The notes: generated by a model not told the origin, from the sequence alone. Numbered from the stretch's first letter, positions 1 to 10,213 are shown. The stretch is DNA of 64,000 nt from Pelagicoccus sp. SDUM812003 (GCF_031127815.1 NZ_JARXHY010000007.1:1-64000); one strand, 5' to 3'. Program-made: numbers and translations.

Positions 1-1
1 G

Positions 2-1381
2 CGCCAGCCGCCACCCCCGTCGGAAAACGATTACATCGAAGGTGATCTGCCCAAGGCGGACCAGTTCCCCAGCAAGGACGCCTGCGAAGCGGCCTTGGCC
101 GATCTCGACACCGAAAACACCGTCGATCTGACGCAGCTTTTCGAGATGAAAGTCGAGCCGCTGGCTTCCGAAGTTCGAGCGCTCGGGGCGGAGCTCGAGC
201 CCAAGCCCGGCCGCAAGACCGCCCTCGAAGCGCTCTTCAAGCACTGCCGCGAAAACAAGCGCCTTTTCAAGGATATCGGATTCTTGGATACGACTGACGA
301 TGGCTACGGTTTCGTGGTGCATCCAGCGAGCAACTACCAGCTCAAGCCGGAGAGCGTCTACGTGCCGGCCAGCCTGATCAAGGAGTACAGCTTGAAGCGT
401 GGCCACGAAGTCGAGGTGATCGCGGTAGCCCCAGAAGAAAACATGCGCTGTCCGGTGGCCTTGCGCATCGTTTCGGCGATGGGTAGCAAGCCGGAGGAAA
501 TGGCCAACGTGACGCCCTTCGAAGACCTCATCCCGTACTATCCCACGGAGCGTTTGGTGCTGGAGACGCCCATGCCCTCCAACAACAAGAAGGACGTTTC
601 CATGCGCGCCTTCGACCTGCTGACGCCGATCGGATTTGGCCAGCGCGGGCTGATCGTAGCGCCGCCGCGCACCGGCAAGACTGTGCTGCTGCAGGGACTG
701 GCCAACTCCATCCAGGAGAACTGGCCGGACGCGCACCTGATTGTCCTGCTCATTGACGAGCGACCGGAAGAAGTGACCGATTTCAAGCGCCGCGTGAACG
801 GCGAGGTGGTGAGCTCCACCTTCGACGAAACGCCGACCAGCCACGTCCACGCGGCCGAAATGGTAGTTGAAAAAGCCCGACGCATGGTGGAACAGGGCAA
901 GAAGGTGATCATTCTTCTCGACTCCATCACCCGTCTCGCTCGCGCATACAACGCATTGGCGAGCAACAGCGGCAAGATCATGTCGGGCGGTATCGAAGCC
1001 ACCGCCTTGCAGAAGCCGAAACGATTCTTCGGCTCCGCACGCAATATCGAGGAAGGCGGCAGCCTGACCATCATGGGTACTGCTCTAGTGGATACAGGCA
1101 GCAAGATGGACGAAGTCATTTTCGAAGAGTTCAAGGGCACTGGCAACATGGAGATCCACCTCGATCGCGACTTGATCAACAAGCGTATCTTCCCCGCCAT
1201 CAATTTCGAGCGCAGCGGCACCCGAAAGGAGGAGCTGCTCTACCACCCGCAGGAGATGGAAAAGGTCTACAGTCTGCGTCGCGTGATGCAGGGCGTGCCA
1301 GGCGTGGAAGCCATGGAGATGCTTATCAAGCGCCTCAAGGTCACCAAGAACAACGTGGAGTTCCTGATGTCGCTCAAGTAG
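2..1381 (+). CDS. rho: Transcription termination factor Rho (5' end outside window)
   Basis: Hexameric RNA-dependent helicase/ATPase that ends transcription at Rho-dependent sites. The frame is open from nt 2, so the start lies upstream; 459 residues are visible. The first ~30 visible residues are Pro/acidic-rich and precede the segment that aligns with the E. coli N terminus, so this Rho carries an N-terminal extension. A cold-shock-like RNA-binding part follows (DGYGFVVHP), then the RecA-like core with Walker A APPRTGKT near visible residue 218, Walker [12 protein letters not shown], the [12 protein letters not shown] segment and the [20 protein letters not shown] region. All core motifs are intact. 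Assignment is secure; only the true N terminus is unknown. Confidence 0.97.
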   Translation, partial: RQPPPPSENDYIEGDLPKADQFPSKDACEAALADLDTENTVDLTQLFEMKVEPLASEVRALGAELEPKPGRKTALEALFKHCRENKRLFKDIGFLDTTDDGYGFVVHPASNYQLKPESVYVPASLIKEYSLKRGHEVEVIAVAPEENMRCPVALRIVSAMGSKPEEMANVTPFEDLIPYYPTERLVLETPMPSNNKKDVSMRAFDLLTPIGFGQRGLIVAPPRTGKTVLLQGLANSIQENWPDAHLIVLLIDERPEEVTDFKRRVNGEVVSSTFDETPTSHVHAAEMVVEKARRMVEQGKKVIILLDSITRLARAYNALASNSGKIMSGGIEATALQKPKRFFGSARNIEEGGSLTIMGTALVDTGSKMDEVIFEEFKGTGNMEIHLDRDLINKRIFPAINFERSGTRKEELLYHPQEMEKVYSLRRVMQGVPGVEAMEMLIKRLKVTKNNVEFLMSLK

Positions 1382-1415
1382 CGATCTGCGCTTGTCGCAA
1401 CGGTATTGTTTTTTC

Positions 1416-1445
1416 ACGGCCGCTTCCTCTCTGGGAGGCGGCCGT
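1416..1445 (+). terminator. Hairpin downstream of rho
   Basis: A 12-bp stem (1416-1427 with 1434-1445, one G-U pair) encloses a six-base loop 35 nt after the rho stop. No clear T run follows, so it may act as an mRNA 3' end or a weak terminator. Confidence 0.5.
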
Positions 1446-1516
1446 TCGCTTGTCTCGATTCAGCCTGAATGGGCGCCGGTTTTTAAGGCTGGATAAGGTG
1501 CTCGAGCTGGGCTTTT

Positions 1517-3244
1517 ATGTTCAGGCCAATGGCGGACGCAACTCTCATCCTACAGATCGTCGAATCCCGTGGACTTGTATCCAGCGAGCAACTTCAGCTC
1601 TTGCGGGATTCCTTGGAGACGGAGAGCGACGAGGACGTGCTGGAGGCGCTTTCGACCAAGGGCTACGTGGATCGCAAATCCGTTTTGCGAGCGGTGGCGG
1701 AGGAGTTCGCGATCGACTCCATCGATTTGTCGACCGCGAATTGGCCGCAGAATCCCAAGGAGCTTTTGGACGAGGAGCTGGCCAGGCGGTTCAAGGTGTT
1801 TCCCTTGGCGAAGAACCGCAATCGCCTGCGGGTCGCCGTTTCCGATCCCTTGATGGAGCTGGACGTGCTCTCCCATTTGCTCGGACTGCAGGTCGAGCCC
1901 TGCCTTGCATCGGAGGAGGATGTGGAAATCGCCATCGACGCCTCCTACCTCGCCCCGCATGAGGGCGCCGCAGCGCGCCTCAGCCGAGAGGAGCGTCGGC
2001 TCGTGGAAGAGGTTTCTCTGGCCAAGCGATCGGTGGAGATCAAGAGCTCGCTCAAGGGCGAGGACGACGCTCCGATCATTCGCTTGGTGCAGGTGCTGAT
2101 CTCGGAGGCCATCCGCATGCGAGCTTCCGATATCCACCTGGAACCTCTGGAAGCGCGTTTTCGGGTGCGCTACCGCGTGGACGGCATTTTGCAGGAGGTG
2201 CCCAATCCGCCGCCGCGTCACCTTCAGCTGCCGGTGATTTCCCGCATCAAGGTGATGGCGAAGATGAGCATTGCGGAGAAACGATTGCCGCAGGACGGTC
2301 GCATTCAGGTCCGGGTGGAGGGCGAGGAGTACGATCTGCGCGTTTCCTCCCTGCCGACCACCTACGGGGAGAGCATCGTGATGCGCATCCTCGACAAGAC
2401 CAGCTTGATGATGGGCATGCCGGAGCTCGGCTTCCTGCCCGACGATCAGGAGGACTTCGAGCGATTGATCACCCTGCCGGACGGCATTTTGCTGGTCACC
2501 GGCCCTACAGGTTCGGGCAAGACCACCACGCTCTACAGCTGCCTTCACTTTCTCAACAAGCCCGACCGCAAGATCATCACGGTGGAGGATCCGATCGAGT
2601 ATCAGCTCAACGGGATCAACCAGGTGCCGGTGAAGAAGGAGATCGGCATGAGTTTCGCGGCGGCGTTGAAGGCCATGCTTCGCCAGGCGCCTAACATCAT
2701 CATGGTGGGGGAGATTCGCGATCGCGAGACGGCGGAGATCGCTATCAACGCCTCGCTGACGGGTCACATGGTTTTTAGCACGCTGCACACCAACGACGCC
2801 CCTTCCGCGGTGACGCGTCTAGTGGACATCGGGGTAAAGCCGTACTTGGTGGCGACCTCTCTGCGAGCGGCTTTGGCTCAGCGTCTGGTAAGACGGAGCT
2901 GTCCGGCCTGTCGCGAACGGTACGAGCCGAGCCTGCGCGAGCTGGCGGCGATCGGACTGGACGCCACCACTGCGGCGAATTCTACCTTCATGCGCGGCCG
3001 CGGTTGCCCGGAGTGCCATGGGCTGGGGTTTCGAGGGCGCTTCGGGGTATTCGAGCTCTTTCGAGTCAACGAGGAAGTGGAACGGCTGATCTACACCGGT
3101 GGCGCCACCAGCCAGCTGCGCTCGCTCTCCCGCCAGCTCGGCATGCGCACCATGCGGGAGGATGGCGTGCGCAAGGTCATGGCGGGCATGACCACGATCG
3201 AGGAAGTGCTTTCGGTCACCGTGGCGGAGCCGCTGGGGGTCTAG
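1517..3244 (+). CDS. pilB: Type IV pilus assembly/type II secretion ATPase (PilB/GspE family)
   Basis: Cytoplasmic hexameric ATPase that drives pilus extension (or pseudopilus assembly). The N-terminal ~150 residues form a GspE-N/MshEN-like domain. The ATPase core shows Walker A GPTGSGKTTT (about residue 325), the Asp box, Walker B around IIMVGEIRD and the His box HTNDAPSA. Two CxxC pairs (SCPAC and GCPEC) form the zinc-binding knuckle typical of PilB/GspE. Length 575 aa is normal for the family. An in-frame ATG at 1529 is an equally good start. Because pilT follows 168 bp downstream, a pilus role is favoured over type II secretion. Confidence 0.93.
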   Translation: MFRPMADATLILQIVESRGLVSSEQLQLLRDSLETESDEDVLEALSTKGYVDRKSVLRAVAEEFAIDSIDLSTANWPQNPKELLDEELARRFKVFPLAKNRNRLRVAVSDPLMELDVLSHLLGLQVEPCLASEEDVEIAIDASYLAPHEGAAARLSREERRLVEEVSLAKRSVEIKSSLKGEDDAPIIRLVQVLISEAIRMRASDIHLEPLEARFRVRYRVDGILQEVPNPPPRHLQLPVISRIKVMAKMSIAEKRLPQDGRIQVRVEGEEYDLRVSSLPTTYGESIVMRILDKTSLMMGMPELGFLPDDQEDFERLITLPDGILLVTGPTGSGKTTTLYSCLHFLNKPDRKIITVEDPIEYQLNGINQVPVKKEIGMSFAAALKAMLRQAPNIIMVGEIRDRETAEIAINASLTGHMVFSTLHTNDAPSAVTRLVDIGVKPYLVATSLRAALAQRLVRRSCPACRERYEPSLRELAAIGLDATTAANSTFMRGRGCPECHGLGFRGRFGVFELFRVNEEVERLIYTGGATSQLRSLSRQLGMRTMREDGVRKVMAGMTTIEEVLSVTVAEPLGV

Positions 3245-3412
3245 TTCGAGTCGCTTGAGCAGCCGCCGCGTCCTGACGATCTGAGAGGAAGAATCGGCCA
3301 TCGGCCTTGCCCGGCTAGCCGACAGGGGCGGGTGGTACGCATGGACGCGTAGGGGAGATTCGTGTCGCTGCGGAGCTCAGGTGGAGCCTCATTTGGACGA
3401 TAAAGCAGCTAT

Positions 3413-4495
3413 ATGAGCTACGAAATGGATGAACTGCTGGATCTGGTCTTCGAAGAGGACGCATCCGACCTTCACATTCAAGTCGGACGACCACCCACGC
3501 TGCGTCTGCATGGGGAAATGGTTTCCGTGGACGGACCGGATCTGACTCCGAGCGACACCGAGCGCTTGATGCAGTCCATCACTCCCGAGTCCTACATCCA
3601 GTCGCTCAAGATGGAGGGCAGCGCCGACTTCGGTTTCGCGTTCCGCGACAAGTCCCGTTTTCGCGTGAGCGTGCTGAAGGCGAAGGGCTCCTATGGCCTG
3701 GTGCTTCGCCAGATTCCCAACGATTTTTTCGCTCTCGATCAGATCGGGATCCCGGACAAGATTCGCGACTTGCTGTACCGTCCGCGCGGGCTGGTGCTGG
3801 TCACCGGGCCGACCGGTTCAGGCAAGAGCACCACGCTGGCCTCCATGATCAACTACATCAACGAGCGCCGCAGCGGGCACATCATCACCATCGAGGATCC
3901 GATCGAATACTACCACGATCACAAGAAATGCATCGTGACGCAGCGTGAGGTCGGGGTGGATGTGACCACCTTTTCCGAAGCGATCCGCCGGGCCCTGCGT
4001 CAGGACCCGGACGTGATCCTAGTGGGCGAAATGCGCGACCTCGAGACCATCGAGGCGGCTATCAGCGCCGCGGAAACGGGACATTTGGTTTTCGGCACCT
4101 TGCATACCAACAGCGCCGCCAAGACCATCGACCGAATCGTGGACGCGTTTCCGGCGAACATGAAGGAGATGATCCGCACTCAGCTGGCGTCTTCGGTGGT
4201 AGGCGTCATCTCGCAGGTGCTTTGCAAGAAGATCGGTGGCGGCCGTGTCGCGGGGCTGGAGATCATGGTGACCACCACCTCGATCAGCGCCTTGATTCGC
4301 GACAACAAGACCTACCGCATCAACTCCGACATCCAGACCGGAGCTGCGCTTGGTATGATAACTATGGATACGCACCTGCTGAGCTTGTACAATCGCGGCT
4401 TGATCACAGCTCGCGAGTGCTTCGAGAAATCTCAGGAGCCGGAGGACATGCGCAAGCGTCTCATCGATCTGGGAGCCGAGCTGGAGGATTCCTGA
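3413..4495 (+). CDS. pilT: Type IV pilus retraction ATPase PilT
   Basis: Hexameric ATPase that depolymerises the pilus and powers twitching and DNA uptake. The 360-aa protein has the PilT N-terminal PAS-like domain ([10 protein letters not shown] start), Walker [11 protein letters not shown], the Asp box [10 protein letters not shown], Walker [11 protein letters not shown] and the PilT-type segment [11 protein letters not shown] followed by [11 protein letters not shown]. It lacks the CxxC zinc knuckle of the preceding PilB, as expected for PilT. Probably co-transcribed with or closely follows pilB, and ends at a strong terminator 35 nt downstream. Confidence 0.95.
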   Translation: MSYEMDELLDLVFEEDASDLHIQVGRPPTLRLHGEMVSVDGPDLTPSDTERLMQSITPESYIQSLKMEGSADFGFAFRDKSRFRVSVLKAKGSYGLVLRQIPNDFFALDQIGIPDKIRDLLYRPRGLVLVTGPTGSGKSTTLASMINYINERRSGHIITIEDPIEYYHDHKKCIVTQREVGVDVTTFSEAIRRALRQDPDVILVGEMRDLETIEAAISAAETGHLVFGTLHTNSAAKTIDRIVDAFPANMKEMIRTQLASSVVGVISQVLCKKIGGGRVAGLEIMVTTTSISALIRDNKTYRINSDIQTGAALGMITMDTHLLSLYNRGLITARECFEKSQEPEDMRKRLIDLGAELEDS

Positions 4496-4530
4496 AAACC
4501 TCCTGCGGCTCGCGTTCTCGCTTTCGACTG

Positions 4531-4569
4531 GCTCGACTCGCTTTGGGTCGAGCTTTTTTTTTGGTTTTT
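4531..4569 (+). terminator. Rho-independent terminator after pilT
   Basis: GCTCGAC...GTCGAGC stem (4531-4537 with 4546-4552) followed by a run of about ten T. Closes the pil genes before the convergent glnD. Confidence 0.88.
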
Positions 4570-4572
4570 GGG

Positions 4573-7377
4573 CTAGAGAGCGATGTCCTTTGCGAGGGTG
4601 TTGCTCAGGCTGTCGCGAAGCTCCATCAGCTTTTCCCCATCGGTCTCGGTATTCGGGTCCACGTTGCTAAGGTAGAGGGTATCGATGGCGATGCCGCGCT
4701 CGGTATTGATGCGGGCGAAGGTGATGTCGAAGCCGTGCTTGTAGATCGCGTAGGAGATCTGGTAGAGAAGGCCCAAGTGGTCGGTGGCCTGTACTTCCAG
4801 AATGGTGCGCTGCAGAGAGAGCTCGTGATAGACGTCGACCCGCGGCTCGAAGCTTTCCGCCAGAGGATTCTCGTCGCGCTTGAATAGGTCGGCCGCCTCC
4901 CTGCGCATGATGTCCTGGATGCGTGGATACAGGTCTTTGTTGGAGACCAGAGCGTCGCTCACGGCGTCGGCGAAAATCTTCTGGGCCTGGTCGGAGCTGG
5001 CGTTTCCGCGGCCGCTTTCGGTCACGTAGAAGGTGTCGATCGCGATGTGGTCGTCTCGTGAAATGGCCTTGGCGCTGAGGATGTTGAAGCCCGCGATGTT
5101 GAGGGCTCCGGCCAGCTTGTGGAAGAGTCCGGCTCGGTCCCAGGTGATGATGTTCACCACCGTGAGGCTTCGATTGATGTCGTGGTACCAATCGATGACT
5201 GGGGCGAGGGCTCCGACGGATTCCGCGGTATTGATCTCCTGCAGCAGCTGGTTGATCATCTGGATGTGTTTGATGATCTCCTGCTGGGAGGTGTTGATGA
5301 AGTAGCGATCTGGGAGCAGGCTGAAGTGGGCGTTGATCTCCTCCTTGCCGACACCTTCGATGCTGAGCGCGAGCAATTCCTTCTGCGTCATGTTGCGATG
5401 CTCCTCGTGCTTCTCCTCGAGGCGGCCCTCGGCTGCGAACACATCCAAACTGCGCCGGTATAAAGTGGTGTGGAGCGTGTCCTTGTACTGATTCCAGAGG
5501 CCCTTGGCCGTCCCCCTCGCATCGCAGAACGTGTGCACGTACAGCAGTCTAAGTCGTTCGGGAGTCTCGACTTGTTTGGCGAAGGCTTTTGCGGCTTCAG
5601 GGTCATCGATGTCGAACCGTTGCCAAAATCGCGCCATCTGCAGGTGATTTTTGATAATAAAGCGGACCAGCCCTCGATTTTCCTCGTCGATCTGCAGGCG
5701 ATCGAGAATGGGCTCGGCCAGTTCCACGCCGGTTTCCGCATGGTCCCGGATGGCGATCCCCTTGCCGATGTCGTGGAGCAGGAGGATCAGGTAGATCAGG
5801 TTGGGCAGCCGGAGTTCGTGCAAGGCTTCGCGGTAGTTGCGATACATGCGGTCCGGGTTGGAAAATATTTCATCGAGTTCCCTAATGGTATGAAGCGTAT
5901 GCACATCCGCGGTGTAGCGATGGTAGTACTCGTGCTGCACCAGGCAGGTGAGTCTTCCCCATTCGGGAACGAAGGCTCCGAGCACGCCGAGCTCGTGCAT
6001 TTCGGAGAGCGTGGGGTAGACGTTGCCGGTCTCCTGCAGGATGGTGCGGAAGCTGAGATTTGCGTCCGGGGACTGCCGCACGCCGTCGTCGATTTTCTCG
6101 AGCGATGCTCGAATTAGAGCGCTCAGCTCAAAATCTAGCTCGACGTTGTTCTGCTGTTTGTGGCGGAAGACACGTATCAGTCGGGCGGGCTCCTCTTCGA
6201 AAACCGCGGGGTTCTCGGTGGTGATCAGCTTGCCCCGAATCACGAAACCGTCGACGTTCTTGATGCGTTCCTTTCGCCGGGCCATGAGGAAGGACTTCAC
6301 CGATTCGAGGGCGCTTTTCTTGCTGCTCTCCTCGTTGGAGAGGGCCAGTCGCTTTTCGACGTTCTTGGAGATCCGGTAGATGGTCTGGGCGCGTTGATAG
6401 TAGTCGCGCATGAAGGCTTCCACCCGTTTCAGGATATCGCGTTGGGTGTAGCCGAGGCGGCGCGCCACCTTTGGCTGGGCTTCGAGGGAAAGCAGATCGC
6501 TGGGGCGCTTGATTCGAAAGTGCAGCTCGTTGCGCACGCGCAGCAGGTAGTCGTAGGCCTCCTTGAATTCGGCGAGCTCCTGCTTGCTGAGATAGTTCAG
6601 CTCGGAGAGGCCCTCCACTGTAGTGAGGTTGAGCCGCACGCGAGCCATCCAGAGGGTATTGTGGTAGTCGCGTAGACCGCCGACGCCGCTTTTGATGTCC
6701 GGCTCCTGCATGAAGACGCTGCCGCCGAACTTTGCTCGTCGGCTGCGCTGGTCGTCGAGGCGCTCCTTGATGTACTCCTTCGGTTTCTCCTTGCGGTAGA
6801 ACAGGGTGTAGGAGGATTGGAAGCCCTCGAAAAGCGGCTTGGAGCCAGTGATCAGACGCGCCTCCAGCAGGGCGGTCTTGGTTTGGATGTCGGCTTTGGC
6901 CTCGGAGAAGGCCTCGTCGATGGTTCGCGTGGAGTGGCCCACTTTCAACCCGGCGTCCCAAAGCGGGTAGAGCACTTCGCGCACCAGGATCTCCTGGGCG
7001 GTATCGAGATCCTTCTTGGCCGTGTTGGGCGGGTAGAGGAACATGATGTCGATGTCGCTCAGCGGGCAGAGCTCTTCGCGTCCGTAGCCGCCGAGGGCGA
7101 TGACGGATACGGCGATCTCGTTGTCCACGGTGGCTTCCTGTGCCTTTTCGATGGCCGGGTCAGCCAGGGCGATGATGAGGGAATCGATCATCAGCGAGCG
7201 GGCTTTGGAAATGTCCAAGCCGGTGCCGCCGTTGCGATGCTCCTCCTTGATGACAGCCGTCTCCGACTTGAGGAAGCTCTTCAGGGCGGCGAGCTTCTTG
7301 GCGGGCGTTGTGTCGTTTGCGAAGTTCAGCTGGCTGGCGACTTCGCTTTTCAATCTCTTCTCAAAGGCTTGGATCAT
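4573..7377 (-). CDS. glnD: PII uridylyltransferase/uridylyl-removing enzyme GlnD
   Basis: Bifunctional nitrogen sensor that uridylylates PII at low glutamine and removes UMP at high glutamine. The 934-aa length is family-typical. Domains in order: nucleotidyltransferase with GGYGREE and LSDIDIMF (residues ~95-113), GlnD central region, HD hydrolase domain (HRYTADVH and LLLHDIGKG, residues ~490-560), and two C-terminal ACT domains (~735-815 and ~850-930) that bind glutamine. All signature motifs are present. It sits alone on the minus strand, convergent with pilT. The Amt-type sensor at 38988 could feed the same nitrogen response. Confidence 0.95.
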   Translation of the reverse strand: MIQAFEKRLKSEVASQLNFANDTTPAKKLAALKSFLKSETAVIKEEHRNGGTGLDISKARSLMIDSLIIALADPAIEKAQEATVDNEIAVSVIALGGYGREELCPLSDIDIMFLYPPNTAKKDLDTAQEILVREVLYPLWDAGLKVGHSTRTIDEAFSEAKADIQTKTALLEARLITGSKPLFEGFQSSYTLFYRKEKPKEYIKERLDDQRSRRAKFGGSVFMQEPDIKSGVGGLRDYHNTLWMARVRLNLTTVEGLSELNYLSKQELAEFKEAYDYLLRVRNELHFRIKRPSDLLSLEAQPKVARRLGYTQRDILKRVEAFMRDYYQRAQTIYRISKNVEKRLALSNEESSKKSALESVKSFLMARRKERIKNVDGFVIRGKLITTENPAVFEEEPARLIRVFRHKQQNNVELDFELSALIRASLEKIDDGVRQSPDANLSFRTILQETGNVYPTLSEMHELGVLGAFVPEWGRLTCLVQHEYYHRYTADVHTLHTIRELDEIFSNPDRMYRNYREALHELRLPNLIYLILLLHDIGKGIAIRDHAETGVELAEPILDRLQIDEENRGLVRFIIKNHLQMARFWQRFDIDDPEAAKAFAKQVETPERLRLLYVHTFCDARGTAKGLWNQYKDTLHTTLYRRSLDVFAAEGRLEEKHEEHRNMTQKELLALSIEGVGKEEINAHFSLLPDRYFINTSQQEIIKHIQMINQLLQEINTAESVGALAPVIDWYHDINRSLTVVNIITWDRAGLFHKLAGALNIAGFNILSAKAISRDDHIAIDTFYVTESGRGNASSDQAQKIFADAVSDALVSNKDLYPRIQDIMRREAADLFKRDENPLAESFEPRVDVYHELSLQRTILEVQATDHLGLLYQISYAIYKHGFDITFARINTERGIAIDTLYLSNVDPNTETDGEKLMELRDSLSNTLAKDIAL

Positions 7378-7390
7378 CGTCGAAAAGGAT

Positions 7391-7412
7391 CGCGCCCGGT
7401 GGAGGGGGCGCG
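7391..7412 (-). terminator. GC hairpin between membrane-protein gene and glnD
   Basis: CGCGCCC (7391-7397) pairs with GGGCGCG (7406-7412). On the minus strand it is followed by ATCCTTTTCG, a weak U tract, so it may terminate the upstream ABC operon before glnD. Confidence 0.4.
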
Positions 7413-7474
7413 GTTTCGACTGCGAGAAAGATGCAAGAGGCCGGACGGGTCAACAGCCAAGCTAGGCGAACTCC

Positions 7475-8896
7475 CTAGAGGTCCTTTCGCAGGAAGCGCT
7501 TTCGGGATCGCGGCACCAGCCAGAGCCAGCTGAAGGCGGCTGTGGCGATGAGCGCCGCCGCTTCGATGGCGAGATAGAGCGGGACGGTGTCGGGCTTCTC
7601 CTGAGCGAGATGCGTGAAGGCGATGGAGCTGAAGCCGAACCAGAACGCCATGGGGATAGCGACGGCCAGCATGATGGCCAGCCGCGCGCCGCTCAAAGGG
7701 GCGGTCTGGTTGTGCTTGAGCTGGAGAACGCTGAACTGCCAGATCGCCGCAGGCGCCAGCACCACCAGGGTGAGGGCGAGGCCGAGCAGGGCGGTGTGAA
7801 AGTCGAACCAGGTGAAGAGAGAGCCCATGCGGTAGTGGACCGCAAACTGCAGGGCGGGAAAGAAAACCAGCAAGGCGAGGCTTAGGCAAGTGGCGGAGCG
7901 AAGGATCAGTTTTTCGGTGAAACGAAAGCATTCGGCCCGTCCCAAGCGCGTCAGAAAGACGGACAGCTCGGCTGGCGTGTAGGTGGCGAGACCGATCATG
8001 GGAACGATCATGGCGATGAATCCGATGGAGTTGAATGCTTTCAGGGGTTCCTGCAGGTCGCTGGACATCGCGGTCGAGGTCGCGTAGAGGGCGAGGTAGG
8101 AGGCGAGAAATCCCAGGATGTAGATCAAGGTCAAGCGCCCGGGGCGCCGCATGGCGCGGGGAAAGCCAGTCGAGGCCTCGTAGGTGTTTCGGATCCTTTG
8201 CTGCACGGAATCCTGAGCGGCTGGAAAAATCCGTTGCTTCGGGCTCCACCGGTTCTTTCTGGAATGCATGACCTCTGCGAGCTTCTTGGTATCATTCGAA
8301 TAGACGGGCGGTAGGCCAGCGCGATGCAGCCGTATCCAGTTTTTGATAACGACTGGATCCATGATCAGCGTCGCTCCGATAGGCAGCAGCGCCGCGGCCA
8401 CCAAGCCAGACAAGGTAACCTGATCCGCGAATTCGATAAGCTGTGTCTTGAAGGGAGCGCTAGCCAGCAGGGCGACCACCAGGGCGATGTGAAAACCGGT
8501 CACCACGAACTTGGGGCGCGAGCTGCGGGCTTGGGTGAGGAGCCAGGCGAGATTGAACAGGGACGCGTAAAGCAGTGGCAATGCGTGACCTTCCATCCCC
8601 AATCGAAAGGCGAGCCCCGTGCATGCGGCACCCAAGGCGATGGTCGCAAGGGTGTCGCCCAACAGACTGTGGCGGCGCGGTGGCAGCACGGGGTAGCAGG
8701 CCCGCGCTCTGATCGCGATCTGGGTTTGGGAAAGCATCATGCAAATGGCGAACACGATGCCGCAAAGAATGAAAATCGTCCCGTATCCGGTTTGTGGATC
8801 TGTGAAGAAGCTGATGCTTGGAACGAAGAAATACCCGAAGAAGCCGATTGCCAGCGTCGGTTGCTTGAACAGCTTTAGTCGACTAGACAGTAGCAT
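7475..8896 (-). CDS. Multi-pass membrane protein, probable permease partner of the upstream ABC ATPase
   Basis: 473 aa from the ATG at 8896, which overlaps the ABC ATPase stop by 14 nt. The longer in-frame extension upstream lies inside the ATPase gene and is non-coding in character. The protein has around ten hydrophobic segments (for example LAIGFFGYFFVPSISFF, GTIFILCGIVFAICMML and FSWLWLVPRS near the end) and no soluble domain that I recognise. Coupling to an ATPase with no other permease nearby suggests the membrane half of an ABC exporter, similar in layout to ytr-type operons. Substrate unknown. Confidence 0.75.
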   Translation of the reverse strand: MLLSSRLKLFKQPTLAIGFFGYFFVPSISFFTDPQTGYGTIFILCGIVFAICMMLSQTQIAIRARACYPVLPPRRHSLLGDTLATIALGAACTGLAFRLGMEGHALPLLYASLFNLAWLLTQARSSRPKFVVTGFHIALVVALLASAPFKTQLIEFADQVTLSGLVAAALLPIGATLIMDPVVIKNWIRLHRAGLPPVYSNDTKKLAEVMHSRKNRWSPKQRIFPAAQDSVQQRIRNTYEASTGFPRAMRRPGRLTLIYILGFLASYLALYATSTAMSSDLQEPLKAFNSIGFIAMIVPMIGLATYTPAELSVFLTRLGRAECFRFTEKLILRSATCLSLALLVFFPALQFAVHYRMGSLFTWFDFHTALLGLALTLVVLAPAAIWQFSVLQLKHNQTAPLSGARLAIMLAVAIPMAFWFGFSSIAFTHLAQEKPDTVPLYLAIEAAALIATAAFSWLWLVPRSRKRFLRKDL

Positions 8897-9791
8897 GGCG
8901 AGGCGCGTTTGAGGTTGAACTGAGCAGAGGGTAAATCGCTTCGAGGTTGAGCGACCGTTCGCGGATCTCCAGCCCATGGGACGTTTCGAATGCGGAGCGA
9001 TGGGTTTCGGGATCGCGCACGAGCAGGACGCGTTGGGAGAAATCCCCATGCTGTTGAAGAACGTAGGCCTCCTCGAAGCGCTCGGGGAGAGCTTGTCCTG
9101 GGGCGGCGGATACGGTCCACTCGGCGTAGCGCTCCTTCAGTTCGTCGAGATCGGAGTCGGCGATGAGCTGGCCGGACTTAAGGAACCAGACGTGGTCGAT
9201 GACTTTTTCCACGTCGACTAGAATGTGGGACGAGATGATGATGGAGCTCTCCTCGGTGCTGGCGATGCTCAGGAGGAAGCGCAGCAGGTTCGCGCGCGAT
9301 TCGGGATCCAGAGCGCTTGCCGGCTCGTCGAGCAGCAGCAGCTTCGGGTGGTGGCAGACTGCCAAGGCGATGGCGAGCTTCTGGCGATCTCCCGTCGAGA
9401 GGGTCGCGACCTTCGCTTCCCGATCGAGGTGGAAGGCCTCGACCAGTTCCGTTTCCCGCTGCCTGTCCCAGTTTTTATAATACGAGGCGATGTAGCGCAG
9501 GTGCTCGTCCACCGTCAGCCAGTCCAGGAAATCGCTTTCCTGTTGCACGAATCCGATTTGCGAAAGCGCCTCGCTCCCGATCGCGTCAGCTGGGACGCCT
9601 AGGGTGCGGATGGAGCCGGAGCTGGGCAGGACTAGCCCGACGACGCTTCTGAGCAGGGTGGTTTTTCCGGAGCCGTTGGGGCCGAGCAGGCCCACGATGC
9701 TGCCAGGCTTGCAAGCGGTGGTGATCTCGTCGAGGGCGACCTTCAGGTCGAAGCGTTTGGTGAGCTGGTTGATTTCGAGAGGGCTAGTCAT
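8883..9791 (-). CDS. ABC transporter ATP-binding protein (YtrB-like)
   Basis: Nucleotide-binding subunit of an ABC transporter. 302 aa with Walker A LLGPNGSGKTT (residue ~35), a Q-loop around FVQQES, a degenerate signature LSTGDRQKLAIALA, Walker B LLLLDEPASALD and the switch His in SSHILVDVEKV. The C-terminal ~80 residues form the extension common in ABC-2 type exporters. The start overlaps the GntR stop by 8 nt and the 3' end overlaps the membrane gene, so the three genes form one translationally coupled operon. The arrangement parallels Bacillus ytrA-ytrB, an envelope-stress responsive system. Substrate not predictable from sequence. Confidence 0.9.
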   Translation of the reverse strand: MTSPLEINQLTKRFDLKVALDEITTACKPGSIVGLLGPNGSGKTTLLRSVVGLVLPSSGSIRTLGVPADAIGSEALSQIGFVQQESDFLDWLTVDEHLRYIASYYKNWDRQRETELVEAFHLDREAKVATLSTGDRQKLAIALAVCHHPKLLLLDEPASALDPESRANLLRFLLSIASTEESSIIISSHILVDVEKVIDHVWFLKSGQLIADSDLDELKERYAEWTVSAAPGQALPERFEEAYVLQQHGDFSQRVLLVRDPETHRSAFETSHGLEIRERSLNLEAIYPLLSSTSNAPRHATV

Positions 9792-10170
9792 GGGATTTGT
9801 TTTGTTTCAGCAGGGCTTTGAAGATCTTAACGGCGTCGGCTTGGGAAACGCCCAGCTGATGGGCGAGAGCAGCGGCGTCGCGTAGGGCGTTTTTCATGGC
9901 GTCCTCCACGGTTTGCTTGGGGGAGGCGTCTAGCTGCGGAGCCACCACGAGCGGTTTGCCGCGCTGACGCAGCAGGGCGCCGTCGCGCTCCAGCAGGTTG
10001 TAGGCTTTGCTGATGGTCATCGGATTCAGACCGATCTGAGCCGAAAGCGCCCGGGTGGACGGAAGCTCGTCGCCCGGCTTCAGATGATCGAGCGCGATCT
10101 GCCGCTTGATCTGCTCGATCAGCTGCCGGTAGGCGGGAACGCCGCTGTGGTGTTCGATTCGGATCAGCAT
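9784..10170 (-). CDS. GntR-family regulator, YtrA subfamily
   Basis: Short 128-aa transcriptional regulator. Residues 1-75 are a winged helix-turn-helix of GntR type (YRQLIEQIKRQIALDHLKPGDELPS at the start, then LPSTRALSAQIGLNPMT). The C-terminal part is only ~50 residues, as in the YtrA subfamily, which usually represses its own ABC operon. It is the first gene of the operon and overlaps the ATPase gene. A palindrome and repeated GTGTAT boxes immediately before the start codon are the likely autoregulatory operator. Confidence 0.9.
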   Translation of the reverse strand: MLIRIEHHSGVPAYRQLIEQIKRQIALDHLKPGDELPSTRALSAQIGLNPMTISKAYNLLERDGALLRQRGKPLVVAPQLDASPKQTVEDAMKNALRDAAALAHQLGVSQADAVKIFKALLKQNKSHD

Positions 10171-10213
10171 CTTATGTGTATAAGTGTATTAGTTTGGTAA
10201 TGCACTTGGTCAA
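10171..10213 (-). promoter_or_regulatory. Candidate promoter and operator of the GntR-ABC operon
   Basis: CTTATGTGTATAAG (10171-10184) is a perfect inverted repeat with 5-bp arms abutting the start codon, overlapped by a direct repeat GTGTAT at 10176 and 10184. Upstream on the minus strand, TTGACC (10208-10213) and TAATAC (10186-10191) lie 16 bp apart as plausible -35/-10 elements, putting the palindrome over the transcription start. Function is inferred. Confidence 0.45.
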
